A DNA stretch of 64,000 bases from DASRGL01 sp035651115 (GCA_035651115.1 DASRGL010000431.1:3915-67914); one strand, 5' to 3'; shown: positions 8,846 to 17,120, numbered from the stretch's first letter. The notes: a model not told the origin generated them from the sequence alone. Numbers and translations are program-made.

Positions 8846-8899
8846 TTAACACAGATTTAACTGTGCCTTAACGTACAGTTAATATTTCCCTGCCACAAT
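8846..8899 (+). promoter_or_regulatory. Four TTAA repeats at 11-bp period with a -10 box: probable OmpR/PhoB-type activator site
   Basis: TTAACA (8846), TTAACT (8857), TTAACG (8868) and TTAATA (8879) start exactly 11 bases apart. The last is followed after nine bases by CACAAT (8894-8899). Tandem 11-bp repeats replacing the -35 box are the classic layout for PhoB/PhoP-family response regulators. The same layout precedes the second DUF1559 gene at 26.2 kb. Confidence 0.6.
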
Positions 8900-8931
8900 G
8901 GCGGCGAATATCCCAACAAAGGAGAACTGTT

Positions 8932-9822
8932 ATGCCTAGAAAGCACTCTGCTTTCACCCTGATCGAACTGCTTGTCGTCATCGCCATTATTGCGATTCTG
9001 GCAGCCATTCTCTTCCCGGTCTTTGCGCAGGCAAGAGAGAAGGCACGCGCGATCTCCTGCCTCTCCAACACCAAGCAGTGCGGATTGGCCTACGCCATGT
9101 ATGTGCAGGACTACGATGAGGTCGGCCCCTGCTATGGCTTCGGTAAAGACTGGTGGGCCTCCATCTATCCCTACGTCAAGAACCTCGACCTCTACTACTG
9201 CCCGGACCGCAATGAGGGCGAGCAGACCACCTGTCCCGATGGCGGAGCCTGTCTGACGCTGAAGAAGTACTCCGGCTTCGGCTATAACTGGGGGCCGATC
9301 GGCTGGCGCGGCGGCGGGCTGCTGGAAAACCAGCAGGAAGACCCGCATCGCCCGGGCCACAGCTACATCCCCGCCAAGGCGCTGGCCGCGATCCAGTTCC
9401 CGGCCGCTACCTTCGCGTTTGGCGACACCTATGACACGCCGCGCCAGACGCTCGGCATCGGTTTCGCCGGGGATACCTTCCGGGGGACGAAGAATGCCGA
9501 CCTGCGCCACAGCGGCGGCCACTTCAACTACGCCTTCGTGGACGGCCACGCCAAATCGGTCAAAGTGCGCGGCGGCTATATGGCAGGCGGCTTCAGCGGC
9601 AACATGATCATGGTCGCCGATCCGAAGCTGGGCGAGACGGCCTACTGCGCCGATCCTAATGTGCCTATCTACAAAAACAGCTACTCCACAGACGACATGG
9701 TCCCGAACATGCCCGACGGCATCGCCTGCGGCCAGATCGTGCAGTGGATCATGAGCAACTTCCCGGCCTGTACCGCCTCGGACAGCCGCGACAACGGCTC
9801 GAACTGCCTGTTCACCGACTGA
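8932..9822 (+). CDS. DUF1559 protein with prepilin-type N-terminal cleavage/methylation motif
   Basis: Type II pseudopilin-like exported protein of 296 residues. A short basic leader (MPRKHSA) precedes the prepilin peptidase site and hydrophobic helix FTLIELLVVIAIIAILAAIL (8-27). The FAQAREKAR stretch follows, then a globular Cys-containing DUF1559 domain. The C-terminal region holds RHSGGHFNYAFVDGHAK, the His/Asp-Gly motif of this family. Such proteins are heavily duplicated in Armatimonadota and Planctomycetota; their role (surface structures or export) is not established. AAAGGAG precedes the ATG. The 11-bp repeat array just upstream suggests control by a response regulator. No pilus assembly genes are nearby. 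Confidence 0.9.
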   Translation: MPRKHSAFTLIELLVVIAIIAILAAILFPVFAQAREKARAISCLSNTKQCGLAYAMYVQDYDEVGPCYGFGKDWWASIYPYVKNLDLYYCPDRNEGEQTTCPDGGACLTLKKYSGFGYNWGPIGWRGGGLLENQQEDPHRPGHSYIPAKALAAIQFPAATFAFGDTYDTPRQTLGIGFAGDTFRGTKNADLRHSGGHFNYAFVDGHAKSVKVRGGYMAGGFSGNMIMVADPKLGETAYCADPNVPIYKNSYSTDDMVPNMPDGIACGQIVQWIMSNFPACTASDSRDNGSNCLFTD

Positions 9823-9884
9823 CGGCCTGAACCATACTGCCACCGGAGAGGCTGCTGTCTCTCCATTATCGGCGCGCAACAAAC

Positions 9885-9916
9885 CGGCTCCGGCAACCTT
9901 CGGATTGCCGGAGCCG
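9885..9916 (+). terminator. Strong hairpin after the DUF1559 gene
   Basis: A 12-bp stem of CGGCTCCGGCAA paired with TTGCCGGAGCCG, capped by a C(TTCG)G tetraloop. It is followed by TTCTTGC rather than a clean T run. It lies just before the lipoprotein gene, so partial termination is likely. Confidence 0.7.
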
Positions 9917-9937
9917 TTCTTGCAAGGAGTGGGTATC

Positions 9938-10087
9938 ATGCGGAAACGCATTCTGCTGCTGCTCGCTTTGCCCGCTGTCCTGGCTCTGCTTGCCGCAACG
10001 GTCGGCTGCAGCAAGTCGGAAGAGCCGAAGCGCAACGAGACGGCGCAACAGAAACAGCTACGGAAAATCAAGCAAGGCAACGACTGA
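9938..10087 (+). CDS. Small lipoprotein (49 aa)
   Basis: Starts MRKRILLLLALPAVLALLAA and has a lipobox-like ATVGC with Cys24, followed by a short charged tail rich in Lys, Glu and Gln. CAAGGAG lies nine bases before the ATG. The layout is that of an exported lipoprotein with almost no mature domain, like the entericidin-type or other micro-lipoproteins, but I recognise no family. It follows the DUF1559 gene by 115 bases with a hairpin in between, and ends two bases before a perfect terminator. Function unknown. Confidence 0.7.
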   Translation: MRKRILLLLALPAVLALLAATVGCSKSEEPKRNETAQQKQLRKIKQGND

Positions 10088-10088
10088 C

Positions 10089-10123
10089 AAAATCCCCGAT
10101 CTCGGAGCAAGATCGGGGATTTT
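10089..10123. terminator. Bidirectional rho-independent terminator
   Basis: AAAATCCCCGATCT and AGATCGGGGATTTT form a 14-bp stem with a 7-base loop. T or A runs lie on both sides, so it can serve the lipoprotein (+) and the dehydrogenase (-). Confidence 0.9.
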
Positions 10124-10137
10124 GCATGGGGAGCCGC

Positions 10138-11142
10138 CTAGAAACTCATGATGTCGTAGGCTTCGAGCGAGATCGGATAGAGCGGCGGCTCGCCGCGCAG
10201 GAAGCGGGCCAGGTCGTTCAGGGCGGTGTGAGTCAACTGCGGCAGGTCGTCCTCGGTCGGCCCGGCGACGTGCGGCGTGAAGACGACGTTGGGCAGTTTC
10301 GGCAGCGGGTGGTCGGGCGGCAGCGGCTCCGGGTCGGTCACGTCAATGGCGGCGAAGAAGCGGCCTGTTTTCAGGGCTGCCGTCAGGGCGTCCGTGTCCA
10401 CGATGCGCCCGCGCGCCGAGTTCAGGAAGATCGCGCCATCGGAGAGCAGCGCCAACTCCTTCGCTCCGATGAGGCCGCGCGTCTCCGGGATGTCCGGCGC
10501 GTGCAGCGAGACGATGCGCGCCGTTTGCAGCAGCGTCGGCAGGTCGGTGAGTTCGACCTGGTGCCGGGCAGCCTCCTCCGGCGTGAGGAACGGGTCATAG
10601 ACGAGAACGCGGCAGCCGAACGAGGCCAGCAGCCCGCGAAACAGTTTCCCGACGCTCCCGAAACCGATCAGGCCGACCGTCTTCCCGTACAGCGTCTCGT
10701 TATAAGGCCGTGCCTAACCGGGCGAGAGAAACTCCTTGCGCGCCGGGTCGCTGTCCAGGAAGCAGGCATAGCGGCGCAGCAGGATCAGCGCGTTCATCAG
10801 GCAGAACTCGGCCACAGTGCGCGCGATAGCGGCTCGCGCCGTCGTGATGACGATTCCCTTCTCCAGCGCATAGCGGGGGAACATCCGTACCGAACCCGCC
10901 GTGTGGCAGATGATTCGCAGCTTCTTCACCCTGTCCAGGATTTCCGGCGTCGGCGCGCGGACTCCCCATCCGGTCACGGCGGCGTCGGCCTGCTCCCAGA
11001 GCGCGCTGTACTCCTCTTCGCTCATCTCGCGTGCGTTCTGGCAGAGGACGACATCGCCGAGCGCGCGCATCTGCGCCTCGAGTTCCGGGTTCATCATGCG
11101 GCGATAGGTCTGTTCGGGCATCGCACAGAGGATCGTGGTCAT
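10138..11142 (-). pseudogene. D-2-hydroxyacid dehydrogenase interrupted by an in-frame TAG
   Basis: Full-length reading (334 codons) matches NAD-dependent D-isomer-specific 2-hydroxyacid dehydrogenases. The N-terminal catalytic segment has the GWGVRAPTPEIL and CHTAGSV motifs. The Rossmann part starts at GKTVGLIGFGSVG, and the C-terminal half has LNSARGRIVD, the IDVTDPEPLP stretch and the catalytic-type H in FTPHVAG. A single TAG at 10716-10714 (codon 143) breaks it between FLSPG and ARPYNETLYGK without any frame change. TAG is a normal stop in neighbouring genes (hisS, both MocA genes), so general recoding is unlikely. Either a recent nonsense mutation or a sequence error. Two truncated products are otherwise expected (10714-11142 and a C-terminal piece). 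Confidence 0.85.
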
Positions 11143-11244
11143 CGCAAGGCTCCTTCTTCATGGGAAATGAAAATCGGGACAGGATACAGGGAACCGGTCA
11201 AAAGACGGGGTGTCGCTCGCTCGCTTCTGCGGAACAATACCGGC

Positions 11245-11532
11245 ATGGAAACCGTATATCTCACGCCGGATAACAGTGCGGACACGGGCGCGCGTCTCTG
11301 CCCGGAAGGCGAGCGGAAGGCGGCGGGCCGGGCCGGAATCCCGCTCAATGAGGCGCTGGATCGCCTGATCGTCGGGCTGGTGTTGCTGATCGCGTTCGTG
11401 CTGGCCGCCCCCTTCGGCGTCTATTTCGCCTCGCGCGGACGCGCGCCGCGCCTCTCGCCGTCTGTGCCGCGCCCGCTCCACAGCCCTCTGCTCTCCCCGA
11501 AAGCAGGAGCGTCTGTGGAGAGTGTGGTTTAG
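11245..11532 (+). CDS. Small hypothetical membrane protein (95 aa)
   Basis: Open frame from ATG 11245 encodes a polar N-terminus of about 35 residues, one hydrophobic segment (LIVGLVLLIAFVLAAPFGVY, about 45-64), and a basic, Pro/Ser-rich tail. The ribosome binding site is weak (GCGGAAC), and I know no homologous family. The gene points away from the broken dehydrogenase and ends next to a cruciform repeat. It may be a real single-pass protein or chance coding in GC-rich DNA. Confidence 0.4.
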   Translation: METVYLTPDNSADTGARLCPEGERKAAGRAGIPLNEALDRLIVGLVLLIAFVLAAPFGVYFASRGRAPRLSPSVPRPLHSPLLSPKAGASVESVV

Positions 11533-11731
11533 TGGCCGGGTACTAAAAGTACCCGTCTGGAGGGCCTGCGGCCAACCGTCCTTCGGACGGAATCCTTGAC
11601 TGAAGGCTTTTCCCTTCGTATCGCACTCGGCTGCATACGAAGAGGCGGCCTTTCCATACGGGTGCGTCCGGCAGGACGCTTGGCGGCTCTGCCGCCCCCG
11701 AGACGGGTACGTTCTGTACCCGGCAAAAGGT
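11533..11731. repeat. Cruciform-forming dispersed repeat, copy 1
   Basis: It begins and ends with small hairpins GGGTAC-taaaa-GTACCC and GGGTAC-gttct-GTACCC. Inside are GGCCAACCGTCC with its own inverted partner GGACGG, CGTATCGCACTC paired in part with TGCATACGAAGA, and GCGTCCGGCAGGACGC. It is closely related to the copy at 52983-53172, and parts recur at 51476-51605 and 55366-55426. No transposase is encoded. It separates the small membrane protein from the SWIM gene. Confidence 0.8.
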
Positions 11732-13684
11732 CTATCCCAACTTGAGCGCGTCCAGTTCCTGTTTCAGCGCGGGCAGGCTCTTGTTCTCCGCGCGCAGGTT
11801 GGCGATCACCTTCTGCCACTCTTCGCCGCGCTGCTGCTGTTCATAGAGTTTGCGGACGCGCGATAGGTATTGCGCGGCCTGCCGGTAGCTCTCCCGACCG
11901 CGCTGCGCGATCAGGTTCTCGGCGGCGCGGCGATAGAGGGCGATGGCCTCATCGGGATAGTCCTTCTCGGCGGCTTCCGCCACGCGGATAGACAGATTGC
12001 CCTGCTGCCAGGAGTACGGATCGAAATAGACGTTCGCGCCGCGCGTCTCCGTGCGGGGCAGCGTATCCAGGGCGCTGCGCACATCTTTCTCGTCCAGGTA
12101 GATGGCGACCAGCGAACTCCAGGCGCCTTTCTTCTCCAGGGTGGCGATCAGGCTGGGCCGCAACTCCTGCCAGACTTCGGCGGGCTGCCCGCGCAGTTGC
12201 GCGGCGGCCTTCACGTCGGCATAGGTCTGCTGGCCGGGAGCCGCCTCGAAGCGGCGCAGTTCGATAGCCAGCGCCTCGCTGCCCATGCCGTGCTTGCGGT
12301 ACTGCTCGCCGAGCCAGGAGAGATACTGAGAGATAAGATGATTCTGCGCAACGGTCCTATCCGGCCTGGACGTCTTGGACGGGCGCTGGGCCTGCTCCGC
12401 CTCTCGCAGCCGTGTCTCGATAAAGGCCAGCCCCGCCGCCACCTGCTCCTTGCCTATCGCCATCAGTTTGTTGGCGAACTGCATCGCCTCGTGAGGGTTG
12501 TCGAGATGTTCACGGGCGACGTCCAGCGCCTCCTCGATGCGCCCGCGTTCCAGCAGCAGGTTCGCCATGTCCTCATAAAGCTGGAAATTGCGATATTCGC
12601 GCAGCATCTCCTCGTCGTCGAGGCCCGCGTGTTCCTTGAGCGTGACAAGAAACTCGACCAGCCCTCGATTATGGTACTGCTGATAGAAGTCGCCGCTGCC
12701 GGAGCGCATCCCCTTGCGCACCCAGGCTTCCACCGTCTCCCGCTCGGCTGCGGTCGCGCTGCGCGCGATGATCTCCGGCACGTCCGCCGCCACATCGTTG
12801 TCGCCCAGGCCCGAATCGTCGTTCCAGATGTCGAACAGGCTGCGGAACAGTTCCAGGCGGACTTCCGGCGGCATCCGCTCGCTCTCCGGCAGGTTTGCCT
12901 GCGCGTCCAGGCACGCCGCCATGCCGGTGATGCACTCCTCGACCACGCCCGCGATGTCGCCCTCGTCTTCCGTCTCGCCGTAGTGTTCGGCGGTCTCCAG
13001 AGCGATGGCGCTGTAGATGGCTTGCGCATTGGCCCACTGGCCGGATCTGGCGAAGTTGTCGCCGAGCCGCTTCAGGCGATCCAGGTCGTCGGCGATGCGG
13101 CGATCCGCGCCCCACTCGTAGCCCGCGTTGCGGAAAGCCATCTTGACCTGCCGCCGGATGTCTTTGGGGTCTACGGTCAGCGCGGCCCCGCCACCCGATT
13201 CCACGCCGGAGGGGGGCAGAGGCAGGTCGAGCAGGCTTTCCAGTTCCGGCCGGCGCTCCAGCATCTGCAAGAGAAGCGCCTGCAACTCCTCCCGGCTCTT
13301 GTCTTTCAGCAGGTCGGCGACTTCCGGGCGCAGCGTGAACTGCTCCGGCTTGTGAAGCCAGGTCAGCAGCAGCGCGACGACATGCTTGCAGAAGCCGCCG
13401 CGCGGACAGTTGCACTCGTAGCCGGCCAGCGCCTTGCTGCCCTTTTCGCTGGCAGGAACCAGAGTCGCCTTGACGATATAGGGTTCATAGTCCGAACCGG
13501 CGCACTGCGCTTGCAGGGTTGCGCCGCGCAGCATCGGTTCGAGGATATGCCCGTTGCGGTAGTAGCTGCGTCCCCGGCTGAAGCTGCCGCTGTCCGTACT
13601 GGACTGGATGAAATCTTCCGTTATCGGCTTGAAGCGGTCTCGGACTTCGGCTCCGGTCTCTGTGTTTCCGCTGGCAGTTGGCAT
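11732..13684 (-). CDS. SWIM zinc-finger protein
   Basis: 650 residues. Near the N-terminus (about 90-115) YECNCPRGGFCKHVVALL gives the CxC...CxH zinc ligands of a SWIM domain, preceded by the conserved FSRGRSYYRNG segment typical of prokaryotic SWIM proteins. The remaining 500 residues are alpha-helical, probably TPR-like repeats. SWIM proteins are thought to bind DNA or partner proteins and are often coupled to SWI2/SNF2 helicases, but none is seen here. It lies 12 bases downstream of the HEAT-repeat gene and is probably co-transcribed with it. Exact role unknown. Confidence 0.85.
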   Translation of the reverse strand: MPTASGNTETGAEVRDRFKPITEDFIQSSTDSGSFSRGRSYYRNGHILEPMLRGATLQAQCAGSDYEPYIVKATLVPASEKGSKALAGYECNCPRGGFCKHVVALLLTWLHKPEQFTLRPEVADLLKDKSREELQALLLQMLERRPELESLLDLPLPPSGVESGGGAALTVDPKDIRRQVKMAFRNAGYEWGADRRIADDLDRLKRLGDNFARSGQWANAQAIYSAIALETAEHYGETEDEGDIAGVVEECITGMAACLDAQANLPESERMPPEVRLELFRSLFDIWNDDSGLGDNDVAADVPEIIARSATAAERETVEAWVRKGMRSGSGDFYQQYHNRGLVEFLVTLKEHAGLDDEEMLREYRNFQLYEDMANLLLERGRIEEALDVAREHLDNPHEAMQFANKLMAIGKEQVAAGLAFIETRLREAEQAQRPSKTSRPDRTVAQNHLISQYLSWLGEQYRKHGMGSEALAIELRRFEAAPGQQTYADVKAAAQLRGQPAEVWQELRPSLIATLEKKGAWSSLVAIYLDEKDVRSALDTLPRTETRGANVYFDPYSWQQGNLSIRVAEAAEKDYPDEAIALYRRAAENLIAQRGRESYRQAAQYLSRVRKLYEQQQRGEEWQKVIANLRAENKSLPALKQELDALKLG

Positions 13685-13696
13685 GGGGTGGCATCC

Positions 13697-14638
13697 TTAT
13701 CGGGTCGGCGCTTGCTCTCTGGCGTTCTGCGCCTCGACTGCGCGCAGCAGTTGGTCGGGTGGCGTTGCGGGCGTCATTCCGGCGGCAGCCGGGCGCAAAA
13801 GCTGGTTGGGCGGCGTGATGGCTCCGGTCGCGGCGGAAGCGCGCAGCAGCGTGGCGCTCTCGCGGGCGCGGCGCACCCGTTCCTGCACGAACGGCAGGCA
13901 CTCCCGCGCGGCGGCCCGCACCTGGGGCGAGGGGTCGGCGTGCAGATACTCGACGACCGGGAGCGCGCGTGCGTCGCCGATCTGTTCCAGGGCCGTCAGC
14001 AGGGGGAGCTTCAGGTTCTGGCCGTAGTCGTCGCTGTAGGCGAGATGGAGCAGCGCGTTCATCTGGTCAGGCGCGATGTAGGCGGCGTCGCTGGCGCGCA
14101 CGCGGGGCAGCAGGTGGCGCAGCGCGCGCTCCGCCACATCGCGCACGTAGGAGTCGCCGTCGCGCAGGGCGAGGGCCAGAACGCCGACCGCGCGCGGGTC
14201 GCCCGCCTTGCTCAGGGCATAAGCGGCATCGCGGCGGGTGCTGGCGGCGCGGTCGGCGGCCCACGCGCCGCCGCCCAACTGGAGTATCCACCAGAGCTGC
14301 TCGAAGATTTTGCCGCGCGTTAGATAGATCAGCCCGATCATCAGGGTCACGAACGCGGTGCCGGAGACGAGACGATGGCGGCGTCGGCGGCGCGCGGCCT
14401 GCGTCTCGCGCAGCAGCAGCGCCATCGTCTCCTCGACGTTCCGCTTCTTCTCCTCGACATGTTTCAGGGTCGTGAGCAGGTTCTGTACTGCCGCCCGCGC
14501 CTCGCGCCGCGTGCGCGCCTCCCCACTGCGCAGCGCCGCCATGACCGGCGGCTCTGTGCGAGTCTCTCTCCTCTCTCGCACGGTCTCGCGTGGCGCGATC
14601 AGAGGAGTTTCGTCTGCCTTTAGCTGCACCGATTCCAT
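13697..14638 (-). CDS. HEAT-repeat protein with one membrane segment
   Basis: 313 residues. A charged N-terminal region with a coiled-coil-like stretch (about 40-85) precedes one transmembrane helix (VSGTAFVTLMIGLIYL, about 92-107). After this come several HEAT-type repeats (about 130-260) with typical DPRAVGVLALALRDGDSYVR and QVRAAAREC helices. The Pro/Leu-rich tail contains the repeated motif PPNQLLR/PPDQLLR. HEAT repeats act as protein-binding scaffolds; the partner is not evident. First gene of a two-gene unit with the SWIM protein. ATG is chosen at the family-like MESVQL start; the ribosome binding site is unremarkable. Confidence 0.75.
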   Translation of the reverse strand: MESVQLKADETPLIAPRETVRERRETRTEPPVMAALRSGEARTRREARAAVQNLLTTLKHVEEKKRNVEETMALLLRETQAARRRRRHRLVSGTAFVTLMIGLIYLTRGKIFEQLWWILQLGGGAWAADRAASTRRDAAYALSKAGDPRAVGVLALALRDGDSYVRDVAERALRHLLPRVRASDAAYIAPDQMNALLHLAYSDDYGQNLKLPLLTALEQIGDARALPVVEYLHADPSPQVRAAARECLPFVQERVRRARESATLLRASAATGAITPPNQLLRPAAAGMTPATPPDQLLRAVEAQNAREQAPTR

Positions 14639-14843
14639 CGCTTGTTTTCGCGCCCTATCAGGGGGCGTGCCTTCCGTTCTCTTACTCTATCATACGATTC
14701 GCGGTTTGCAAACGGCTTCCTCCTTGCGGACACGCCGGGATTCATTCGGAGGCCCGAATCTTGACGCAGGAATTCTGCCTGTCCTCTCGTAAGTTTCTCT
14801 GCGCCGCACGGCCCAGTCCGTCGCCGCCAGAGGAGCCGATCAG

Positions 14844-15050
14844 ATGAATGACATCGAAAAATACGAGTTCGACCGGCAGGGCTTTCTTACCATCAAAGAG
14901 ATGCTGACCCCGGAGGAGACGCGCCGTCTTGCCGCCGTAGACGCGCTGGAAGACCATGCGCTGCGGCGTATAGATCAGCCGCCCCGTAAGCAGGCGCTCT
15001 GGGGCGCGAACTATCATTCTGCCGAGAAGATGAAGGAGCAGACACGATGA
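14844..15050 (+). pseudogene. N-terminal remnant of a PhyH-type dioxygenase
   Basis: 68 codons: YEFDRQGFLTIKEMLTPEE, then DALEDHALRRID and ALWGANYH match the first 60 or so residues of phytanoyl-CoA-dioxygenase-like proteins (normally 250-300 aa). The iron-binding HxD...H and the jelly-roll core are missing. After ANYH only SAEKMKEQTR remains before the stop. AGGAG precedes the ATG. Its TGA overlaps the ATG of the next oxidoreductase (ATGA), and its tail AAGGAG is that gene's ribosome binding site. An internal deletion probably removed the rest. It may persist because it drives translational coupling. Confidence 0.75.
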
Positions 15051-16129
15051 CCTATAGGATGATTCAGGTGGGAACGGGCGGGTTCGGCGGCGCGTGGTGT
15101 CGGCGATTCCTGCCGCCCAATGTGCAGGACGGGCTGATCGAGGTCGTGGCGGCGGTGGATGTCAACCCGGAGGCGCTTCAGAACGCGCGGGAAGGGCTGG
15201 GCCTGCGCGCCGACCAGTGCTATACCGATCTCGACAAGGCGCTGGATGCGAACCGCGCCGATTTCTGCACGATCGTCGTGCCGCCCGCGTTTCATGAGCA
15301 GGTGGTGGATGCCGCGCTCGCGCACGATCTCCATATCCTGTCGGAGAAGCCGATCGCCGACACGCTGGCCGCCTCCCTCCGCATCGCCGAGAAGGTAAAG
15401 CGCGCGGGCAAGAAGATGGGCGTCACGATGAGCCACCGCTTCGACCAGGATAAGACGACGCTGCGCGAAGAACTGCGTTCCGGGCGGCACGGCGCGCTCG
15501 ACTATCTGATCTGCCGCTTCACCTGCGACTGCCGCAAGCTCGGAAGCTGGGGCAAGTTCCGCCACGAGATACCCGACGCGCTGATGATCGAAGGGGCCGT
15601 CCATCATCTCGACCTGCTCATAGATATGACCGGGGCGAAATGCGACACGCTCTACGCGCAGACCTGGAATCCGGTCTGGGGCGAGTTCGCCGGGGATTCG
15701 CAGGGCCTCGTCCTGATGCTGACGGAGAATGGCAAGCGCGTGTTCTACGAAGGCGCGAAGACCAACGCGCACGGGCTGAACGGCTGGACGCAGGAGTATA
15801 TTCGGGCGGAGTGCGAGCAGGCGACGCTTGTGCTGGATCACCGCCGCCTGGAACGCTTCCCCTACGATCCCACGCGGCAGTCGGCGGAGAGGCGGGAGGG
15901 ACAGGGCGAGCCGATCCCGCTGCGCGAACAGCCGAAGTGGGCCAACACCTGGCTGATCGCAAAGTATGTGCGCTGGCTGGCGGGCGGCGAGCCGATGGAG
16001 ACGAACGTGGAGGACAACCTGCAATCGGTCGCGCTGGTCTTTGCCGCCATCGAGAGCAGCCGCACGGGGCAGCCGGTGCGCGTGCAGGAGTTCCTCGACC
16101 GGGCCAGACAGGAGGCGCAGGCGCCATAG
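15047..16129 (+). CDS. Gfo/Idh/MocA family oxidoreductase
   Basis: NAD(P)-dependent sugar or cyclitol dehydrogenase family, 360 residues. The Rossmann domain opens with IQVGTGGFGGAWCRRF (GxGGxG type). The family EKP motif is in HILSEKPIADT (K about 104). The C-terminal alpha/beta domain contains the catalytic-type His pair in EGAVHHLDLLIDMTGA. The specific substrate cannot be told; members act on inositols, hexoses, glycans or sugar acids. ATG overlaps the stop of the PhyH remnant by four bases. PhyH and MocA genes are neighbours again at the right end of the window, suggesting a common pathway module. Confidence 0.9.
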   Translation: MTYRMIQVGTGGFGGAWCRRFLPPNVQDGLIEVVAAVDVNPEALQNAREGLGLRADQCYTDLDKALDANRADFCTIVVPPAFHEQVVDAALAHDLHILSEKPIADTLAASLRIAEKVKRAGKKMGVTMSHRFDQDKTTLREELRSGRHGALDYLICRFTCDCRKLGSWGKFRHEIPDALMIEGAVHHLDLLIDMTGAKCDTLYAQTWNPVWGEFAGDSQGLVLMLTENGKRVFYEGAKTNAHGLNGWTQEYIRAECEQATLVLDHRRLERFPYDPTRQSAERREGQGEPIPLREQPKWANTWLIAKYVRWLAGGEPMETNVEDNLQSVALVFAAIESSRTGQPVRVQEFLDRARQEAQAP

Positions 16130-16131
16130 CA

Positions 16132-16159
16132 ACGGGGCGTCACGGGAACGCCCCGTTTG
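16132..16159. terminator. Terminator after the MocA gene
   Basis: ACGGGGCGT (16132-16140) pairs with ACGCCCCGT (16148-16156), 7-base loop, followed by TTGTGT on the + strand. The - strand gene ends just downstream, so it may act for both. Confidence 0.75.
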
Positions 16160-16165
16160 TGTCCG

Positions 16166-16591
16166 TCAGGCGGCTCCTCCGCCCGTCGCTTTTGCCGCTG
16201 CCTTCTCTGCGTCGTTGTGCGCCTTGACCGAGGCGGAGAGCCGCATGGCCGCGATCTCCAGATCGCGCGTCAACTGCCCGCTGATCTGCGCGGACTGCGT
16301 GCTGCCGTCGCTGCCCGCCCATTCCAGCCGTACCGCGCTCTGTTTGGCGTGGTTGAGGAACGCCATCAGTTGGTGGCACAGGTCGCGGGCCGCGGTCGGC
16401 GAGGAGATGCTGAGCGGCAGCCAGTCGCTAAACGCGCCTTCGCTCTCCTCGCTCTCGGCGGGCTGTGCGCCGCTTTCCGCTTGCGCGCTCTCCTCGACCG
16501 GCTTGCATCCCGGCAGTCTCGGCAGCGATTTCTCGCGAAACTCCTGTAGGCCATTCTCGGTCATGAAGCCGATCCGTGCTTGAAACGGCAT
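16166..16591 (-). CDS. Hypothetical protein (141 aa)
   Basis: Soluble protein with a Glu/Ser/Ala-rich middle (about 32-55) and helical ends. The C-terminal half has VRLEWAGSDGSTQSAQISG and two amphipathic helices ending in an Ala/Lys-rich tail. GGAGG lies six bases before the ATG, a strong ribosome binding site. No catalytic motif and no family recognised. Third gene of a - strand set after hisS and another small gene, with 43 bases between. Confidence 0.65.
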   Translation of the reverse strand: MPFQARIGFMTENGLQEFREKSLPRLPGCKPVEESAQAESGAQPAESEESEGAFSDWLPLSISSPTAARDLCHQLMAFLNHAKQSAVRLEWAGSDGSTQSAQISGQLTRDLEIAAMRLSASVKAHNDAEKAAAKATGGGAA

Positions 16592-16634
16592 GGTTTTCCT
16601 CCTTTGATGGTGTTGCGGCCCGCATCCGTCGGGG

Positions 16635-17060
16635 CTATCCAGGGAACGGCAACTCCAGCACGCCCCCGGCAGGCAGCAGCTTCCACTGCTCCCAACAGGC
16701 GCGCAGGCGTTCCCGGATAGTGTCCAGTTGCTCCGGTGTCAGGCGCGGCGGCGGCAGACCGAAGGACGCGCAGGACATCTCCCACAGGCCGACGATCTCC
16801 TCATACGACGCGCCGTTCCACAACTGGGACTGTAAGGTGGTGATAAGCCCCTCGATCTGATTGGCCTCAGCGGGCAGTTCGGGCCGCGTGCCGGTCGCCG
16901 GGTCTATGGCGGTGAACGTCTCGATGTCCCAGCCCTGCGCGATCAGCCCGTAGAAGGCGTTGCGGCAGCCGAGCGTGGTTTCGGCGACATAGTGCGTCAG
17001 GTCATGGAACGCAAAACGAGCGGCCAGCTTCGACCAGGTAGTCGAGCCGTCGTCGCGCAC
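16635..17060 (-). CDS. Conserved-looking hypothetical protein downstream of hisS
   Basis: The only ordinary start is GTG at 17060 (141 aa). The open frame continues in phase upstream to the hisS stop, and the extension (IIIRLCKGENKRDTLVCV) looks like protein rather than leader. True translation may therefore begin at an ATA or ATC near 17105-17111. The protein has ARFAFHDLTHYVAETTLG (several His and Asp), NAFYGLIAQGWDIE and a C-terminal LPPPRLTPEQLDTIRERL helix. No enzyme family recognised. Probably co-transcribed with hisS. Confidence 0.65.
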   Translation of the reverse strand: MRDDGSTTWSKLAARFAFHDLTHYVAETTLGCRNAFYGLIAQGWDIETFTAIDPATGTRPELPAEANQIEGLITTLQSQLWNGASYEEIVGLWEMSCASFGLPPPRLTPEQLDTIRERLRACWEQWKLLPAGGVLELPFPG

Positions 17061-17120
17061 GCAGACCAGCGTATCGCGCTTATTTTCGCCTTTGCATAGT
17101 CGGATGATTATGGCTAGTCC

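Noticed and set aside
10453..10455. Independent start (ATG) for the C-terminal half of the broken dehydrogenase
   Set aside because: It would begin in the middle of the Rossmann fold with no ribosome binding site; the in-frame TAG explains the split better.
11870..14323. 817-codon + strand frame over the SWIM and HEAT genes
   Set aside because: Antisense shadow; SWIM and HEAT motifs are on the - strand.
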